Positions 44,575-54,278 of a stretch of 64,000 nt of DNA are shown here, in pieces (position 1 is the first letter of the stretch; every line of letters starts with the position of its first letter). The notes below the pieces were generated by a model. It was not told the origin of the DNA and did no database searches. It worked only from the letters and a program-made list of their open reading frames with translations. The stretch comes from DASZFV01 sp036494575 (GTDB lineage Bacteria; Myxococcota_A; Polyangia; Fen-1088). Where the stretch lies: assembly GCA_036494575.1 (NCBI GenBank), contig DASXOE010000053.1:16419-80418 (forward strand), given 5' to 3'. A program made the translations under genes and the position numbers.

Positions 44575-45006
44575 GTGCCCGTGCCCTCCGGCAAGAGAAA
44601 GCTCCGCATCCTCGTCGCCAAACCCGGACTCGACGGTCACGACCGCGGGGCCAAGGTGGTGGCCCGCGCCCTCGCCGACGCGGGCTACGAGGTCGTCTAT
44701 ACCGGCCTGCACCAGACGCCCGAGATGATCGCGGCCGCGGCCGTGCAGGAGTCGGTGGATGCCGTGGGCCTCTCGATCATGTCGGGGGCTCACATGACGC
44801 ACTTCCCGGCCGTGCTCGAGGCGCTCCGGGCGCGCGGCGCGGGCGACGTCGTCGTGTTCGGCGGCGGCATCGTGCCCGACGAGGACGTCGCGGCGCTCGC
44901 GCAGCTGGGCGTGGCCGCCATCTTCAAGCCGGGAACGTCGACCGCCGAGATCGTGGCGTGGATCGAGCGCGTCCTTCGCCCGCGCGTCGATGGAGCGGCG
45001 GCGTGA
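44575..45006 (+). CDS. Methylmalonyl-CoA mutase B12-binding (small) subunit
   Basis: This 143-residue protein from GTG 44575 is a stand-alone cobalamin-binding domain. The lower-ligand motif DxHxxG is seen as DGHDRG (D20, H22, G25). SIMSGAHMTHFP and VVVFGGGIVPDED match the MCM/glutamate mutase B12 fold. It lacks a catalytic barrel, which is supplied by the large chain encoded at 51168-52808, so the mutase is split in the archaeal manner. The next gene's GTG overlaps its stop (GTGA). MeaB, the G-protein chaperone for this enzyme, is encoded two genes further on in the same operon. Confidence 0.92.
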   Translation: MPVPSGKRKLRILVAKPGLDGHDRGAKVVARALADAGYEVVYTGLHQTPEMIAAAAVQESVDAVGLSIMSGAHMTHFPAVLEALRARGAGDVVVFGGGIVPDEDVAALAQLGVAAIFKPGTSTAEIVAWIERVLRPRVDGAAA

Positions 45007-46379
45007 GGCCGGGCCACGGGTCGCCCCGTTCGCGCGCCGCCGTCGCGTTCGTCGTCGTATCGGCCACGGCGTGGGGCGCGGCGCCCGCGCGCGCCAACGC
45101 CCGGCTCGAGACCGAGGAGCAGCGCATCTCGCGCATCCTGCAGTCGACGCTCGTCGCGCACGGTGCCGACGTACACCGCTGCTTCGAGAAGGCGCTCGCC
45201 GATAGCATGGAGGTCGCGGGCAAGATCGAGCTCGCCGTCGACGTGGGAGACGGCGGTCGCGTCACCAAGACCGCGCCCGCGCTCGACGAGGCGCAGTCGC
45301 CCGTGCTGCTGGCTTGCCTGCAGACGAGCGCCGAGACGTGGTCGTTCGCGGGAATCTCACCCGGGAGCACGGTCATCGTGCCGCTCGATTTCGAGGGCCA
45401 GGCGGCGCAGTTCACGCTCAAGGCCGCCGACGCGCCCGACCACGGGCCGGGCGCGCCCGGCGCCAAGGGCGCGCTCGTGCCCAAGGGCAAGAGGCCGGTC
45501 GCGACGCCCTCGGCGCCGCCACCCTTCTCGGTGAAGCTGCTCGTCGACGAGCAGACGATGCGCGCGCGCCAGGCCTCGCTCTCGCTCCTCACTGTGGCTC
45601 CCGCGAGCCGCATCGCCATGCACAAGCACCCGGTGAGCGAGATCCTGTACGTGCTCAAGGGGCACGCGCGCATCCTCAGCCAGCCGGGCACGCCCCCCGA
45701 GCGCCTCGACGAGGGGACGGCCATCTTCATCCCCGTGGGCGCGCCGCACGTCATCGAGAACATGGGCCGCCAGACGCCCGCCGTGCTTCTCGACTACTTC
45801 GTGCCCATGGGCCCCGAGCGCGTCTACCGCGATCCCACCGATCCGGTCGGCCGCAACGCGTTCGAGGTCATCCACGGCCCGGCTGAGCCGGGCCGATTGC
45901 ACGGCCCGGCTGAGCCGGGCCGATTGCGAGGGACAACGGAGCTGGGCGGCCCCGCCGCGGCCGTGGCGGCGCCCATCCGGTGGGGCATCGCCTCCGCGTC
46001 GAAGGTCGAGCCCCTCACGCTCGCGGGCGGCAAGGTGCGCGTGCGCAAGCTGCTCACGACGGAGAACACGGGGCAGGCGACGGCCTACCTCGGCGTGCTC
46101 GAGGCCGAGCCGGGCGCCGAGATCCCACGCCACGTGCACCCCACCTCGGCAGAGATCCTTTACGTCGTCTCGGGCGGCGGGACGCTCACCGTGGGCGCCG
46201 AGCAGCTGCCGTTCGGCCCCGACACCGCCATCCACGTCCCCGAGAACCAGCCGCACGCTGCGGCGTTCACGGGTCCCGATAAGACGATCATGATCCAGCT
46301 CTACGCGCCAGCCGGACCCGAACAGAGATTCGTGGGCGCGCCGGGCCCTTCCCCGCGCGCGCCGGGGGCCAAGCCATGA
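45003..46379 (+). CDS. Exported AgmX/PglI-like plus double-cupin protein
   Basis: From GTG 45003 (overlapping the previous stop) the protein has 458 residues with a signal peptide (AVAFVVVSATAWGAAPARA). Residues of about 45 to 130 resemble the AgmX/PglI C-terminal domain of Myxococcota, a TonB_C-related fold with a paired Cys. Two cupin domains follow, each with a metal-type motif (SRIAMHKHPVSEILYVLKG near 200 and AEIPRHVHPTSAEILYVVSGG near 370). The His and Glu spacing suggests metal binding in both. An in-frame palindromic 27-bp duplication lies between the cupins. Its place in a B12-mutase operon is unexplained; a sensor or sugar- or acid-binding role is possible. Confidence 0.75.
   Translation: MRPGHGSPRSRAAVAFVVVSATAWGAAPARANARLETEEQRISRILQSTLVAHGADVHRCFEKALADSMEVAGKIELAVDVGDGGRVTKTAPALDEAQSPVLLACLQTSAETWSFAGISPGSTVIVPLDFEGQAAQFTLKAADAPDHGPGAPGAKGALVPKGKRPVATPSAPPPFSVKLLVDEQTMRARQASLSLLTVAPASRIAMHKHPVSEILYVLKGHARILSQPGTPPERLDEGTAIFIPVGAPHVIENMGRQTPAVLLDYFVPMGPERVYRDPTDPVGRNAFEVIHGPAEPGRLHGPAEPGRLRGTTELGGPAAAVAAPIRWGIASASKVEPLTLAGGKVRVRKLLTTENTGQATAYLGVLEAEPGAEIPRHVHPTSAEILYVVSGGGTLTVGAEQLPFGPDTAIHVPENQPHAAAFTGPDKTIMIQLYAPAGPEQRFVGAPGPSPRAPGAKP
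45873..45926 (+). repeat. Tandem 27-bp palindromic repeat inside the cupin gene
   Basis: Two exact copies (45873-45899 and 45900-45926) each encode HGPAEPGRL. Each carries the stem GCCCGGC-TGA-GCCGGGC, extended to 10-bp arms. The 7-bp stem is the same as that in recC copy one, where the loop is AAA. Confidence 0.85.
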
Positions 46380-47539
46380 ACTTCGAGCTCAGCGAAGAGC
46401 AGCTCGTCCTGCAGAAGTCCGTGCGCGAGCTCGCGGAGCGCCTCATCGTCCCGAACGCGCGCCGCTGGGACGAGGAGGAGGTCTTCCCGCACGAGATCAT
46501 CCCCGCCATGGGCGAGATGGGTCTTTTCGGCATGCAGATCCCCGAGGAGTACGGCGGCGCCGGCATGAAGTTCCACGACTACGTCGTCGCGCTCGAGGAG
46601 ATCGCGCGCGCCGACGCGTCCGTGGGCCTCACGATGGCGTCGCACAACTCGCTCGCCACGGGGCACCTCTACCTCGCGGGCACCGAGGCGCAGCGCAAGA
46701 AGTACCTGCCGCGCCTCGCCGCGGGTCAGGCGCTGGGCGGCTGGGGCCTCACGGAGCCGGGCTCGGGCTCGGACGCGGGCGCGGCGCGCACGCGCGCCGT
46801 GCCCCGTGGCCATGCGCCGAACGTCCGCTGGATCATCAACGGCACGAAGACGTTCATCACGCAGGGCTCGGTCGGCTCGATCTACGTCGTGCTCGCCTCG
46901 ACGAGCCCCGAGAAGAAGGCCAAGGGGCTCACGGCGTTCATCGTCGAGCGCGGCACGCCCGGTTTTCGTACCGGCAAGCGCATCGAGAAGATGGGCCTCC
47001 ACGCCTCCGACACGACCGAGCTCGTCTTGGAGGAGGTCGAGATCCCCGACGAGCAGCGCCTGGGCGAGATCGACGGCGGCTTCTTCGACACGCTGCAGAT
47101 CCTCGACAAGGGGCGCATCGGCATCGGCGCCTGGGCCGTGGGCATCGGCCGCGCCGCGCTCGAGGCCTCGCTCAAGTACGCCAAGGACCGCGTCCAGTTC
47201 GGCAAGCCCATCGGCGACTTCCAGGCCATCCAGCACATGCTCGCCGACATGGCGACGGAGCTGGACGCCGCGCGGCTGCTCGTGTGGCGGGCGGCCCTCA
47301 TGCAGGACCGCAAGGAGAAGACGACGCAGGAGTCGGCAACGGCGAAGTACTACGCGGCGCGTGCGACGATGCGCGCGTGCAACGCCGCCGTGCAAATTCA
47401 CGGCGGCTACGGCTACACGCGCGAGTTCGACGTCGAGCGCTACATGCGCGACGCGAAGCTCGCCGAGATCGGCGAGGGCACGAACGAGGTCCAGAAGATG
47501 GTCATCGCGCGGGAGCTGCTCAAAAAATGGGGACCCTGA
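46376..47539 (+). CDS. Acyl-CoA dehydrogenase
   Basis: The 387-residue flavoprotein starts in ATGA overlap with the cupin gene. It has the acyl-CoA dehydrogenase order: helical N-domain, middle beta domain, helical C-domain. Motifs are GGWGLTEPGSGSDAGA and FITQGSVGSIYVVLA (FAD and substrate contacts), KMGLHASDT, the QFGKPIGDFQAIQHML stretch, and EGTNEVQKMVIAREL, whose first glutamate is the catalytic base position. It should introduce an alpha-beta double bond in an acyl-CoA, passing electrons to ETF. With mutase and MeaB in the same operon, branched-chain or short-chain substrates are plausible. The stop codon lies inside a hairpin shared with the meaB start. Confidence 0.92.
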   Translation: MNFELSEEQLVLQKSVRELAERLIVPNARRWDEEEVFPHEIIPAMGEMGLFGMQIPEEYGGAGMKFHDYVVALEEIARADASVGLTMASHNSLATGHLYLAGTEAQRKKYLPRLAAGQALGGWGLTEPGSGSDAGAARTRAVPRGHAPNVRWIINGTKTFITQGSVGSIYVVLASTSPEKKAKGLTAFIVERGTPGFRTGKRIEKMGLHASDTTELVLEEVEIPDEQRLGEIDGGFFDTLQILDKGRIGIGAWAVGIGRAALEASLKYAKDRVQFGKPIGDFQAIQHMLADMATELDAARLLVWRAALMQDRKEKTTQESATAKYYAARATMRACNAAVQIHGGYGYTREFDVERYMRDAKLAEIGEGTNEVQKMVIARELLKKWGP

Positions 47540-47550
47540 GAGGGTCCCCA
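47522..47550 (-). terminator. Perfect hairpin with T-run, oriented antisense, at the acd-meaB junction
   Basis: A 10-bp perfect stem (47528-47537 with 47541-47550, loop GAG) contains the dehydrogenase stop and abuts the meaB ATG (47550). On the - strand it is followed by six T (47527-47522), the form of an intrinsic terminator for antisense transcription. On + the same hairpin would occlude meaB translation. Confidence 0.5.
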
Positions 47551-48614
47551 TGCCCCCCCGCGACGGACTCCGCTGGGCGGAGCCCAGCTCCGTCCACGCG
47601 ACCGGGGCTCCTGAGGGACGATTGAGCGGGGAGGCGCGGGCGCGGGCCGAGCGCGTGCGCGGCGGCGAGGCGCGCGAGGCGGCGCGCCTCATGCGCGATC
47701 TCGACGACGCGCGGCCGGGCGCGCGCGAGGCCTTCGCGGCGCTCTATGGGCAAACGGGCACGGCCTTCGTCGTCGGCATCACGGGCGCCCCGGGCGTCGG
47801 CAAGTCGACGCTCGTCGACGCGCTCATTGCGGCGTACCGCGCGACGGGCGCGCGCGTCGGCGTCGTGGCCGTCGATCCTTCGAGCCCGTTTTCGGGGGGC
47901 GCGCTGCTCGGAGACCGCGTGCGCATGCAGCGCCATGCCACCGACGAGGGCGTCTTCATCCGCTCACTCGCGACGCGCGGCCAGCTCGGGGGCCTGTCGC
48001 GCTCGACGGCGGCGGCCGTCGCCGTGCTCGACGCCGCGGGCTTCCCGGTGATCTTCGTCGAGACGGTGGGTGTCGGGCAGGCCGAGATCGACATCGCGCG
48101 CATGGCCGATACCATCGTGGTCGTCACGGCGCCGGGATTGGGAGACGGCGTGCAGGCGCTCAAGTCCGGCCTGCTCGAGATCGCCGACGTCCTCGTCGTC
48201 AACAAGGGCGACCGCGAAGGCGCCGACCTCGCCCTGCGCGACCTCACGACCATGCTCCAGATCGCCGAGCGCCCCACGTGGCCCGGCGAGGCGCGGCGCG
48301 CGGCGCCCGTGCTCGTGCGCGCCGTCGCGACGACGGGCGAGGGGATCGCCGAGCTCGTCGCGGCGCTCGAGGCGGCGCGTGGCGCTCCCGGGGGCGAGCG
48401 CGCGCGGCGTCGCCGCCGGCAGGCCGCCGCGCAGGTCGTCGCGATCGTGAGCGAGATCACCCAGGACGCCGTGGCCGCGGCGATTGGCGGCGACGAGAAC
48501 CCGGGGCCCTTCGCCCCTACGATCGATGCCGTCGCGGCGCGCAGGCTCGATCCTTGGAGGGCGGCCGAAATTCTGTCAGCGGCCGCCAAGCCGACAGAGG
48601 ACGAAAATGAGTGA
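47550..48614 (+). CDS. meaB: MeaB/ArgK-type GTPase, methylmalonyl-CoA mutase chaperone
   Basis: The start is ATG 47550, giving 354 residues; the frame is open upstream only as a shadow of the dehydrogenase. G-domain motifs are complete: Walker A GAPGVGKST, VDPSSPFSGGALLGDRVRM, VETVGVGQAEID, NKGD in VVNKGD, and the C-terminal dimerisation helix region. MeaB uses GTP to gate cofactor loading and protect mutase radicals. It sits in the same operon as the B12-binding subunit of the mutase, and the catalytic chain is on the other strand 2.5 kb away, which fits its role. The ATG is at the edge of a hairpin, which may limit its translation. Confidence 0.93.
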   Translation: MPPRDGLRWAEPSSVHATGAPEGRLSGEARARAERVRGGEAREAARLMRDLDDARPGAREAFAALYGQTGTAFVVGITGAPGVGKSTLVDALIAAYRATGARVGVVAVDPSSPFSGGALLGDRVRMQRHATDEGVFIRSLATRGQLGGLSRSTAAAVAVLDAAGFPVIFVETVGVGQAEIDIARMADTIVVVTAPGLGDGVQALKSGLLEIADVLVVNKGDREGADLALRDLTTMLQIAERPTWPGEARRAAPVLVRAVATTGEGIAELVAALEAARGAPGGERARRRRRQAAAQVVAIVSEITQDAVAAAIGGDENPGPFAPTIDAVAARRLDPWRAAEILSAAAKPTEDENE

Positions 48615-49353
48615 TAAAATCATGCCCATGCGTTCTCTTTCTTCTCGTCTCCATTGGCGGCTCGGGGCGCTCTTGCTGCTGGGCGCGGTCGGCTGCGGCC
48701 TCATCAGCTCCGACATCACGAAGGTGACGTTCGAGCTGCCTTCGAAGACCTATTCGTTCGACGCCGCGCAGTGGGGCATTCCGGCGGGAAACACGGTCGC
48801 TGTTCACTGTGGAGCCCCCGACGACCTCGCGACCGTCACCGTCATGGATTGCTGCAATCCACCGGCGCCGCTGACGAAGCCGGACTGCAACGCGCACCCG
48901 CTCGTGTGCGAGGGGACGCCGATGGTCTGCACGCTGAAGCAGCCGGTCACCGTCGCGCAAAAAATGGACCTCAAGATGGAGGTCCCGGAGCTCTCGAGCA
49001 TCAGCAACCAGTCGCTCGTCGACATCTCGCTGTCGAACCTGCACTACGTCGCTGTGAGCACGCTCAACATCGACGTTCCACCGCTGGATCTCTACCTCGC
49101 CGACGACGGCGTGACCGATTCGTCGCAAGGTATGAAGTTCGGCACGGTACCCGCGATCCCGAAGGGCTCGTCGCCGAGCGGGGACGTCGTGCTCGAGCCC
49201 AACGCGGACGCGCTGTTCGCGGCGCGCGGTCACACATTTGGTACCCCGTTCAACTTCATTGCGACGACGACGGTGTCCGTGGCCTCGGGCTCGCCCGCGC
49301 CGACGGGTATGATCACTGTCACCGTGACCGGCAAGGCCGCGGCGAAGTTGTAG
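48607..49353 (+). CDS. Hypothetical lipoprotein
   Basis: The ATG 48607 overlaps the MeaB stop by eight bases and has AGAGGA just upstream; ATG 48622 and 48628 are later options. The 248-residue protein has a lipoprotein signal with lipobox GAVGC (C30). The mature part is beta-rich, with three close-spaced cysteine pairs (VTVMDCCN, KPDCNAHPLVC, GTPMVC) between residues of about 80 and 120, then a Thr/Val-rich C-terminus. I do not recognise a family. It may be cotranscribed with meaB because of the overlap, but a role in acyl-CoA metabolism is not supported by the sequence. Confidence 0.7.
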   Translation: MSDKIMPMRSLSSRLHWRLGALLLLGAVGCGLISSDITKVTFELPSKTYSFDAAQWGIPAGNTVAVHCGAPDDLATVTVMDCCNPPAPLTKPDCNAHPLVCEGTPMVCTLKQPVTVAQKMDLKMEVPELSSISNQSLVDISLSNLHYVAVSTLNIDVPPLDLYLADDGVTDSSQGMKFGTVPAIPKGSSPSGDVVLEPNADALFAARGHTFGTPFNFIATTTVSVASGSPAPTGMITVTVTGKAAAKL

Positions 49354-49394
49354 CGCAGAAGGCATGGCTGTGGTGTGTCGGTCGGCGCCGCTGC

Positions 49395-49400
49395 TATAAA
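49395..49400 (+). promoter_or_regulatory. -10 box (TATAAA) six bases before a GTG start
   Basis: CTGC-TATAAA ends at 49400, and the GTG of the flavoprotein gene begins at 49407, six bases later. This predicts a leaderless mRNA. The last base of the hexamer is A instead of the usual T. Confidence 0.5.
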
Positions 49401-49406
49401 AGCCCG

Positions 49407-50630
49407 GTGACCCCGGCGGTCGATTGGGATGTCGTCATCTCGGGCGCGGGGCCCGCGGGCGTCGCGACGGCGGTGGCGCTCACGCGCGCCGCGCCCGGCC
49501 TCGCGGGGCGCGTCGTCTGTCTCGACAAGGCGCGGTTCCCGCGCGACAAGCCCTGCGGCGGTGGCCTCACCGGTCACGCGCGCGCCGCCCTGGCGGCGCT
49601 CGATCTCGAGGTGCGGGTGCCTCACGTGCCGTGCCGCGAGGGCCGCATCATCTACGGGCGCCACGCGCGCGACGTCGCCCTCGAGCGGCCCGTCGACGTC
49701 GTGCGCCGGCGCGACTTCGACGCCGACCTCGTCGCGCAGGCCCGCGCACGCGGCGTCGTGATCGTCGAGGGCGAGGGCCTCGGCGCTTTCGCCGTCGACG
49801 AGCCGGTCGGGCACGTGCGCGTCACGACGACCGCGGGTCGCGCCCTCACGGCCCGGGTCCTCGTGGGCGCCGACGGCGCGGGCAGCCGCGTGCGGCGCGG
49901 CCTGGCGCGCGACGGGCGGCCGCCGCTGCGTCTTTTCCAGGCCGAGGTCCCCGCGCCCGCGGGCGCAGACCTGGGCGGGCGCATGATCTACGACTTTTCG
50001 CCCATGGACGAGGGCCTGCGCGGGTACGTGTGGCTCTTCCCCGTGGCGGGCGGTTTCGTCAACGTGGGCGCGATGCACACGCCGATGATCGGCGGCCAGG
50101 CGTCCCGCGCGCTCTCGGGGGCCGCCATCGAGGCCGTCTTGCGCCGCGCGCTGGTTCGTCACGGCGTCGCGTTGCCTGACGGCGCGCGCGGCTGGCCGGC
50201 CTGGCGTTACCGCCGTGACGCGCGCATCGCCGCGCCTCACGTCGTCTGCGTCGGCGACGCCGCCGGCATCGACGCCCTCACGGGAGAGGGCATCGCGGTC
50301 GGCCTCGAGGAGGGCCCCCTCGCGGCGCGCGCCATCATCGCGGCCCTCGCGTCGGGCGACTTCGCGTTCCGGGGCTACGCGCGCGACGTCAGGCGGGCCG
50401 TCGTGGGCCGCGAGCTCGCGCTCGACGGCCGACTCGCGGCCATGCTGTACACGCCGCGCGCTTTCGGGCTGTGGCTGTCGCTCATCATGTTCGACGAGCG
50501 CATGCAGCAGCTCTACGCCGCGCGCGTCTCGGGCTCGGAGGTGCTGGCCGATCGGAAGCGCGAGCTCCTCGCCGCCCTCGGACGTCACCTGCTCCACGCA
50601 AAAGGACGCATGCGCGAGCTGCGCGCGTAG
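49407..50630 (+). CDS. FAD-dependent oxidoreductase, geranylgeranyl reductase family
   Basis: The 407-residue protein starts at GTG 49407, supported by the -10 box six bases upstream. It belongs to the geranylgeranyl reductase/hydroxylase-type flavoproteins. The N-terminal dinucleotide motif is VISGAGPAGVATAVAL. The family CGGGL motif follows in PCGGGLTGHAR, and a second FAD motif is CVGDAAGIDALTGEGIAVGLEEG. PxxYxWxFP-like WLFPVAGGFVNVG is the substrate-region hallmark. Such enzymes reduce isoprenoid double bonds of lipids or quinones, or hydroxylate polyketide-like substrates; which applies is not clear. It is a single gene, with convergent IHF/HU downstream. Confidence 0.85.
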   Translation: MTPAVDWDVVISGAGPAGVATAVALTRAAPGLAGRVVCLDKARFPRDKPCGGGLTGHARAALAALDLEVRVPHVPCREGRIIYGRHARDVALERPVDVVRRRDFDADLVAQARARGVVIVEGEGLGAFAVDEPVGHVRVTTTAGRALTARVLVGADGAGSRVRRGLARDGRPPLRLFQAEVPAPAGADLGGRMIYDFSPMDEGLRGYVWLFPVAGGFVNVGAMHTPMIGGQASRALSGAAIEAVLRRALVRHGVALPDGARGWPAWRYRRDARIAAPHVVCVGDAAGIDALTGEGIAVGLEEGPLAARAIIAALASGDFAFRGYARDVRRAVVGRELALDGRLAAMLYTPRAFGLWLSLIMFDERMQQLYAARVSGSEVLADRKRELLAALGRHLLHAKGRMRELRA

Positions 50631-50634
50631 GTCG

Positions 50635-50698
50635 CCCCGTCAGGCGGAGACCCCGTCGGGCGGAGACCCCGTCAGGCGGAGACCCCGTCAGGCGGAAA
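50635..50698. repeat. Four 16-bp tandem repeats between convergent genes
   Basis: Units at 50635, 50651, 50667 and 50683 share the core CCCCGTC(A/G)GGCGGA(G/A)A. The array starts five bases after the flavoprotein stop, and its last unit includes the HU-gene stop codon at 50688. Confidence 0.85.
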
Positions 50699-51083
50699 CG
50701 CGACTGGTCGGAGGCGCGCCGGCGTCTTTGTTGGTCGAAGACGTGCCCGACGCGCCGGCTTGCCCGGCGACGCCGTCGGCTGGCGCGGGCTTGGCGCCGC
50801 GGCGCGCGCCGGCGTCGACGCGCTCCTTGAGCTCCTTGCCCACCTTGAAGAAAGGCAGCCGCTTCGGCTTGACGGCCACTGCGCTGCCCGTGCGCGGGTT
50901 GCGGCCTTCGTAGGCGCGGTACTCGCGGATCTCGAAGCTCCCGAAGCCGCGGATCTCGATGCGTTCGCCGCGCCGCAGGGACGCCTCCATCGAGTCGAAG
51001 ATGACGTTGACCAAGAGCTCGGCCCGCCCCTTGGGCATCTTCTGCGTTTCACACAAAACGTCGATGAGATCCGACTTCGTCAT
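50688..51083 (-). CDS. HU/IHF-beta type DNA-binding protein with extended tail
   Basis: The start is ATG 51083 (MTKSDLIDVLCETQ), giving 131 residues with GGGGAAG upstream. Residues 1-95 match the HU/IHF fold. The DNA-wrapping arm is GRNPRTGSAVAVKPKR, and the RGFGSFEIREY segment precedes it. The MTKSDL start and arm look most like IHF-beta. A low-complexity tail of about 35 residues (Ala/Gly/Thr/Ser-rich) follows, which ordinary HU lacks. It should bend DNA, which suits the sigma-54 promoter architecture seen elsewhere in the window. Convergent with the flavoprotein gene; a 16-bp repeat array reaches its stop. Confidence 0.9.
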   Translation of the reverse strand: MTKSDLIDVLCETQKMPKGRAELLVNVIFDSMEASLRRGERIEIRGFGSFEIREYRAYEGRNPRTGSAVAVKPKRLPFFKVGKELKERVDAGARRGAKPAPADGVAGQAGASGTSSTNKDAGAPPTSRVSA

Positions 51084-51167
51084 CGTGTCGTCTTCCCCTG
51101 CAAACAGCCCCAAAACGCGAAAGGCAACGGTAACCTCACGACCGGGTTTCGTGCAATCAGAAACGAG

Positions 51168-52808
<1,641 letters not shown>

Positions 52809-52831
52809 GTCGACGTCGCGTCGCCCGGCGT

Positions 52832-53518
52832 TCAGCCGAACGTCATCTCGGGGACGGTCGCGCCGTGGAGCAACCGCGGCTCGGTCTTGGCTTGGATCTC
52901 CTCGACGGTGACGCCCGGGGCGCGCTCGAGCAGCGCCAATCCCTGGGGCGTGACGTCGAGGACGGCCAGATCCGTGATGATCCGGTGCACGGCGGCGACG
53001 GCCGTGAGCGGCAGCGTGCACTTCTTCAGGATCTTCTTTTCGTCGGCCGCGCCGGGCGCGGCGCCCTTGGCCTTGGCGACATGGTCCATCATGACGATGA
53101 CGCGCTTGGCGGCCGCGACGAGATCCATGGCGCCGCCCATGCCCTTGACCATCTTGCCCGGGATCATCCAGTTCGCGAGGTCGCCCGTCTCGGCGACCTG
53201 CATGGCGCCGAGGATCGCACAGTCGATGTGGCCGCCGCGGATCATGGCGAAGGACTCCGCTGACGAGAAGTAGGCGCTGCCCGGCAGCTCCGTGATGGTC
53301 TGCTTGCCGGCATTGATGAGGTCCGGGTCCTCGTCGCCCTCGAGAGGGAAGGGCCCGATGCCCAGCATGCCATTCTCGGACTGCAGGATGATGTTCGTGC
53401 CGGCGGGCACGAAGTTCGCGACGAGCGTCGGCATGCCGATGCCCAGGTTGACGTACATCCCGTCGCGCAGCTCGCGCGCGGCCCGCTGGGCGATCTGGTC
53501 GCGCGACAGTGGCGGCAT
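52832..53518 (-). CDS. scoB: 3-oxoacid CoA-transferase subunit B
   Basis: The 228-residue protein is the beta subunit of succinyl-CoA:3-ketoacid CoA-transferase, which transfers CoA from succinyl-CoA to acetoacetate. The catalytic glutamate is E48 in ILQSENGMLG. The GIGMPTLVANF and GGHIDCAILGAMQV stretches are family-typical. It abuts the alpha subunit gene with no intergenic space (53518/53519). Start is the ATG of MPPLSRDQIA. The mutase gene follows after 23 bases. Context supports ketone-body or branched-chain acid turnover together with the mutase. Another CoA-transferase specificity (3-oxoadipate) cannot be excluded by inspection. Confidence 0.9.
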   Translation of the reverse strand: MPPLSRDQIAQRAARELRDGMYVNLGIGMPTLVANFVPAGTNIILQSENGMLGIGPFPLEGDEDPDLINAGKQTITELPGSAYFSSAESFAMIRGGHIDCAILGAMQVAETGDLANWMIPGKMVKGMGGAMDLVAAAKRVIVMMDHVAKAKGAAPGAADEKKILKKCTLPLTAVAAVHRIITDLAVLDVTPQGLALLERAPGVTVEEIQAKTEPRLLHGATVPEMTFG

Positions 53519-54220
53519 TTAGGCGCCCCTCTTGCGGACCGTGCGTTGCTCGATGGGCTTGTCGTACTTGGCACCCTCGACGACGCGCTGGACGTAGATG
53601 CCGGGCGTGTGGATGTGATCGGCCTCGAGCGCGCCCGGCTCGACGAGGCTCTCGACCTCGGCGATCGTGACCCGACCGGCGGCCGCGATCATGGGATTGA
53701 AGTTGCGCGTCGTCTTCCGGTAGACGAGGTTGCCGAAGCGATCGCCCCTCCAGGCCTTGACGATCGAGAAGTCGGCCTTGAGCGCCTGCTCGAGCACGTA
53801 CGGCCGGCCGTCGAAGGTGCGCGTCTCCTTGCCCTCGGCGACGATGGTCCCGTAGCCGGTCGCCGTGTAGAACGCCGGGATGCCGGCGCCGCCCGCGCGG
53901 ATGCGCTCCGCCAGCGTGCCCTGCGGCACGAGCTCGACCTCGAGCTTGCCGTCGAGGTAGAGGCGCTCGAACGTCTTGTTCTCTCCGACGTAGCTCGAGA
54001 TCATCTTCTTGACCTGCCCGGCCCCGAGCAGGATGCCGAGGCCCTTGGCGTCGATGCCGCAATTGTTCGAGATGATCGTCAGGCCGCGCGTGCCCTTCTT
54101 GGCAATGGCCTGGATGAGGTTCTCTGGGATGCCGCACAGGCCGAACCCGCCCGCCATGAGGGTGGCGCCGTCGGCCAGGTCCGCCAGGGCTTCTTCGGCT
54201 GTCGCGACGGTCTTGTCCAT
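53519..54220 (-). CDS. scoA: 3-oxoacid CoA-transferase subunit A
   Basis: The 233-residue alpha subunit of the CoA-transferase starts at ATG 54220. The family signature GGFGLCGIPENLI is near residues 24-36, and NNCGIDAKGLGILLGAGQVKKMI follows, with the AGGAGIPAFYT stretch after it. The partner beta subunit is the next gene, one base away. TAAGAT lies nine bases before the ATG on the - strand, so this operon may have a very short leader. The divergent SAM hydroxide adenosyltransferase gene starts 58 bases away. Together with the mutase chain it forms an operon for interconversion of short acyl-CoAs. Confidence 0.9.
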   Translation of the reverse strand: MDKTVATAEEALADLADGATLMAGGFGLCGIPENLIQAIAKKGTRGLTIISNNCGIDAKGLGILLGAGQVKKMISSYVGENKTFERLYLDGKLEVELVPQGTLAERIRAGGAGIPAFYTATGYGTIVAEGKETRTFDGRPYVLEQALKADFSIVKAWRGDRFGNLVYRKTTRNFNPMIAAAGRVTIAEVESLVEPGALEADHIHTPGIYVQRVVEGAKYDKPIEQRTVRKRGA

Positions 54221-54278
54221 GCCCAGGCTATCTTAGCGCCGCTGTGCAATAATTTCGTGGTCGATTGTCGAGCGCGCC

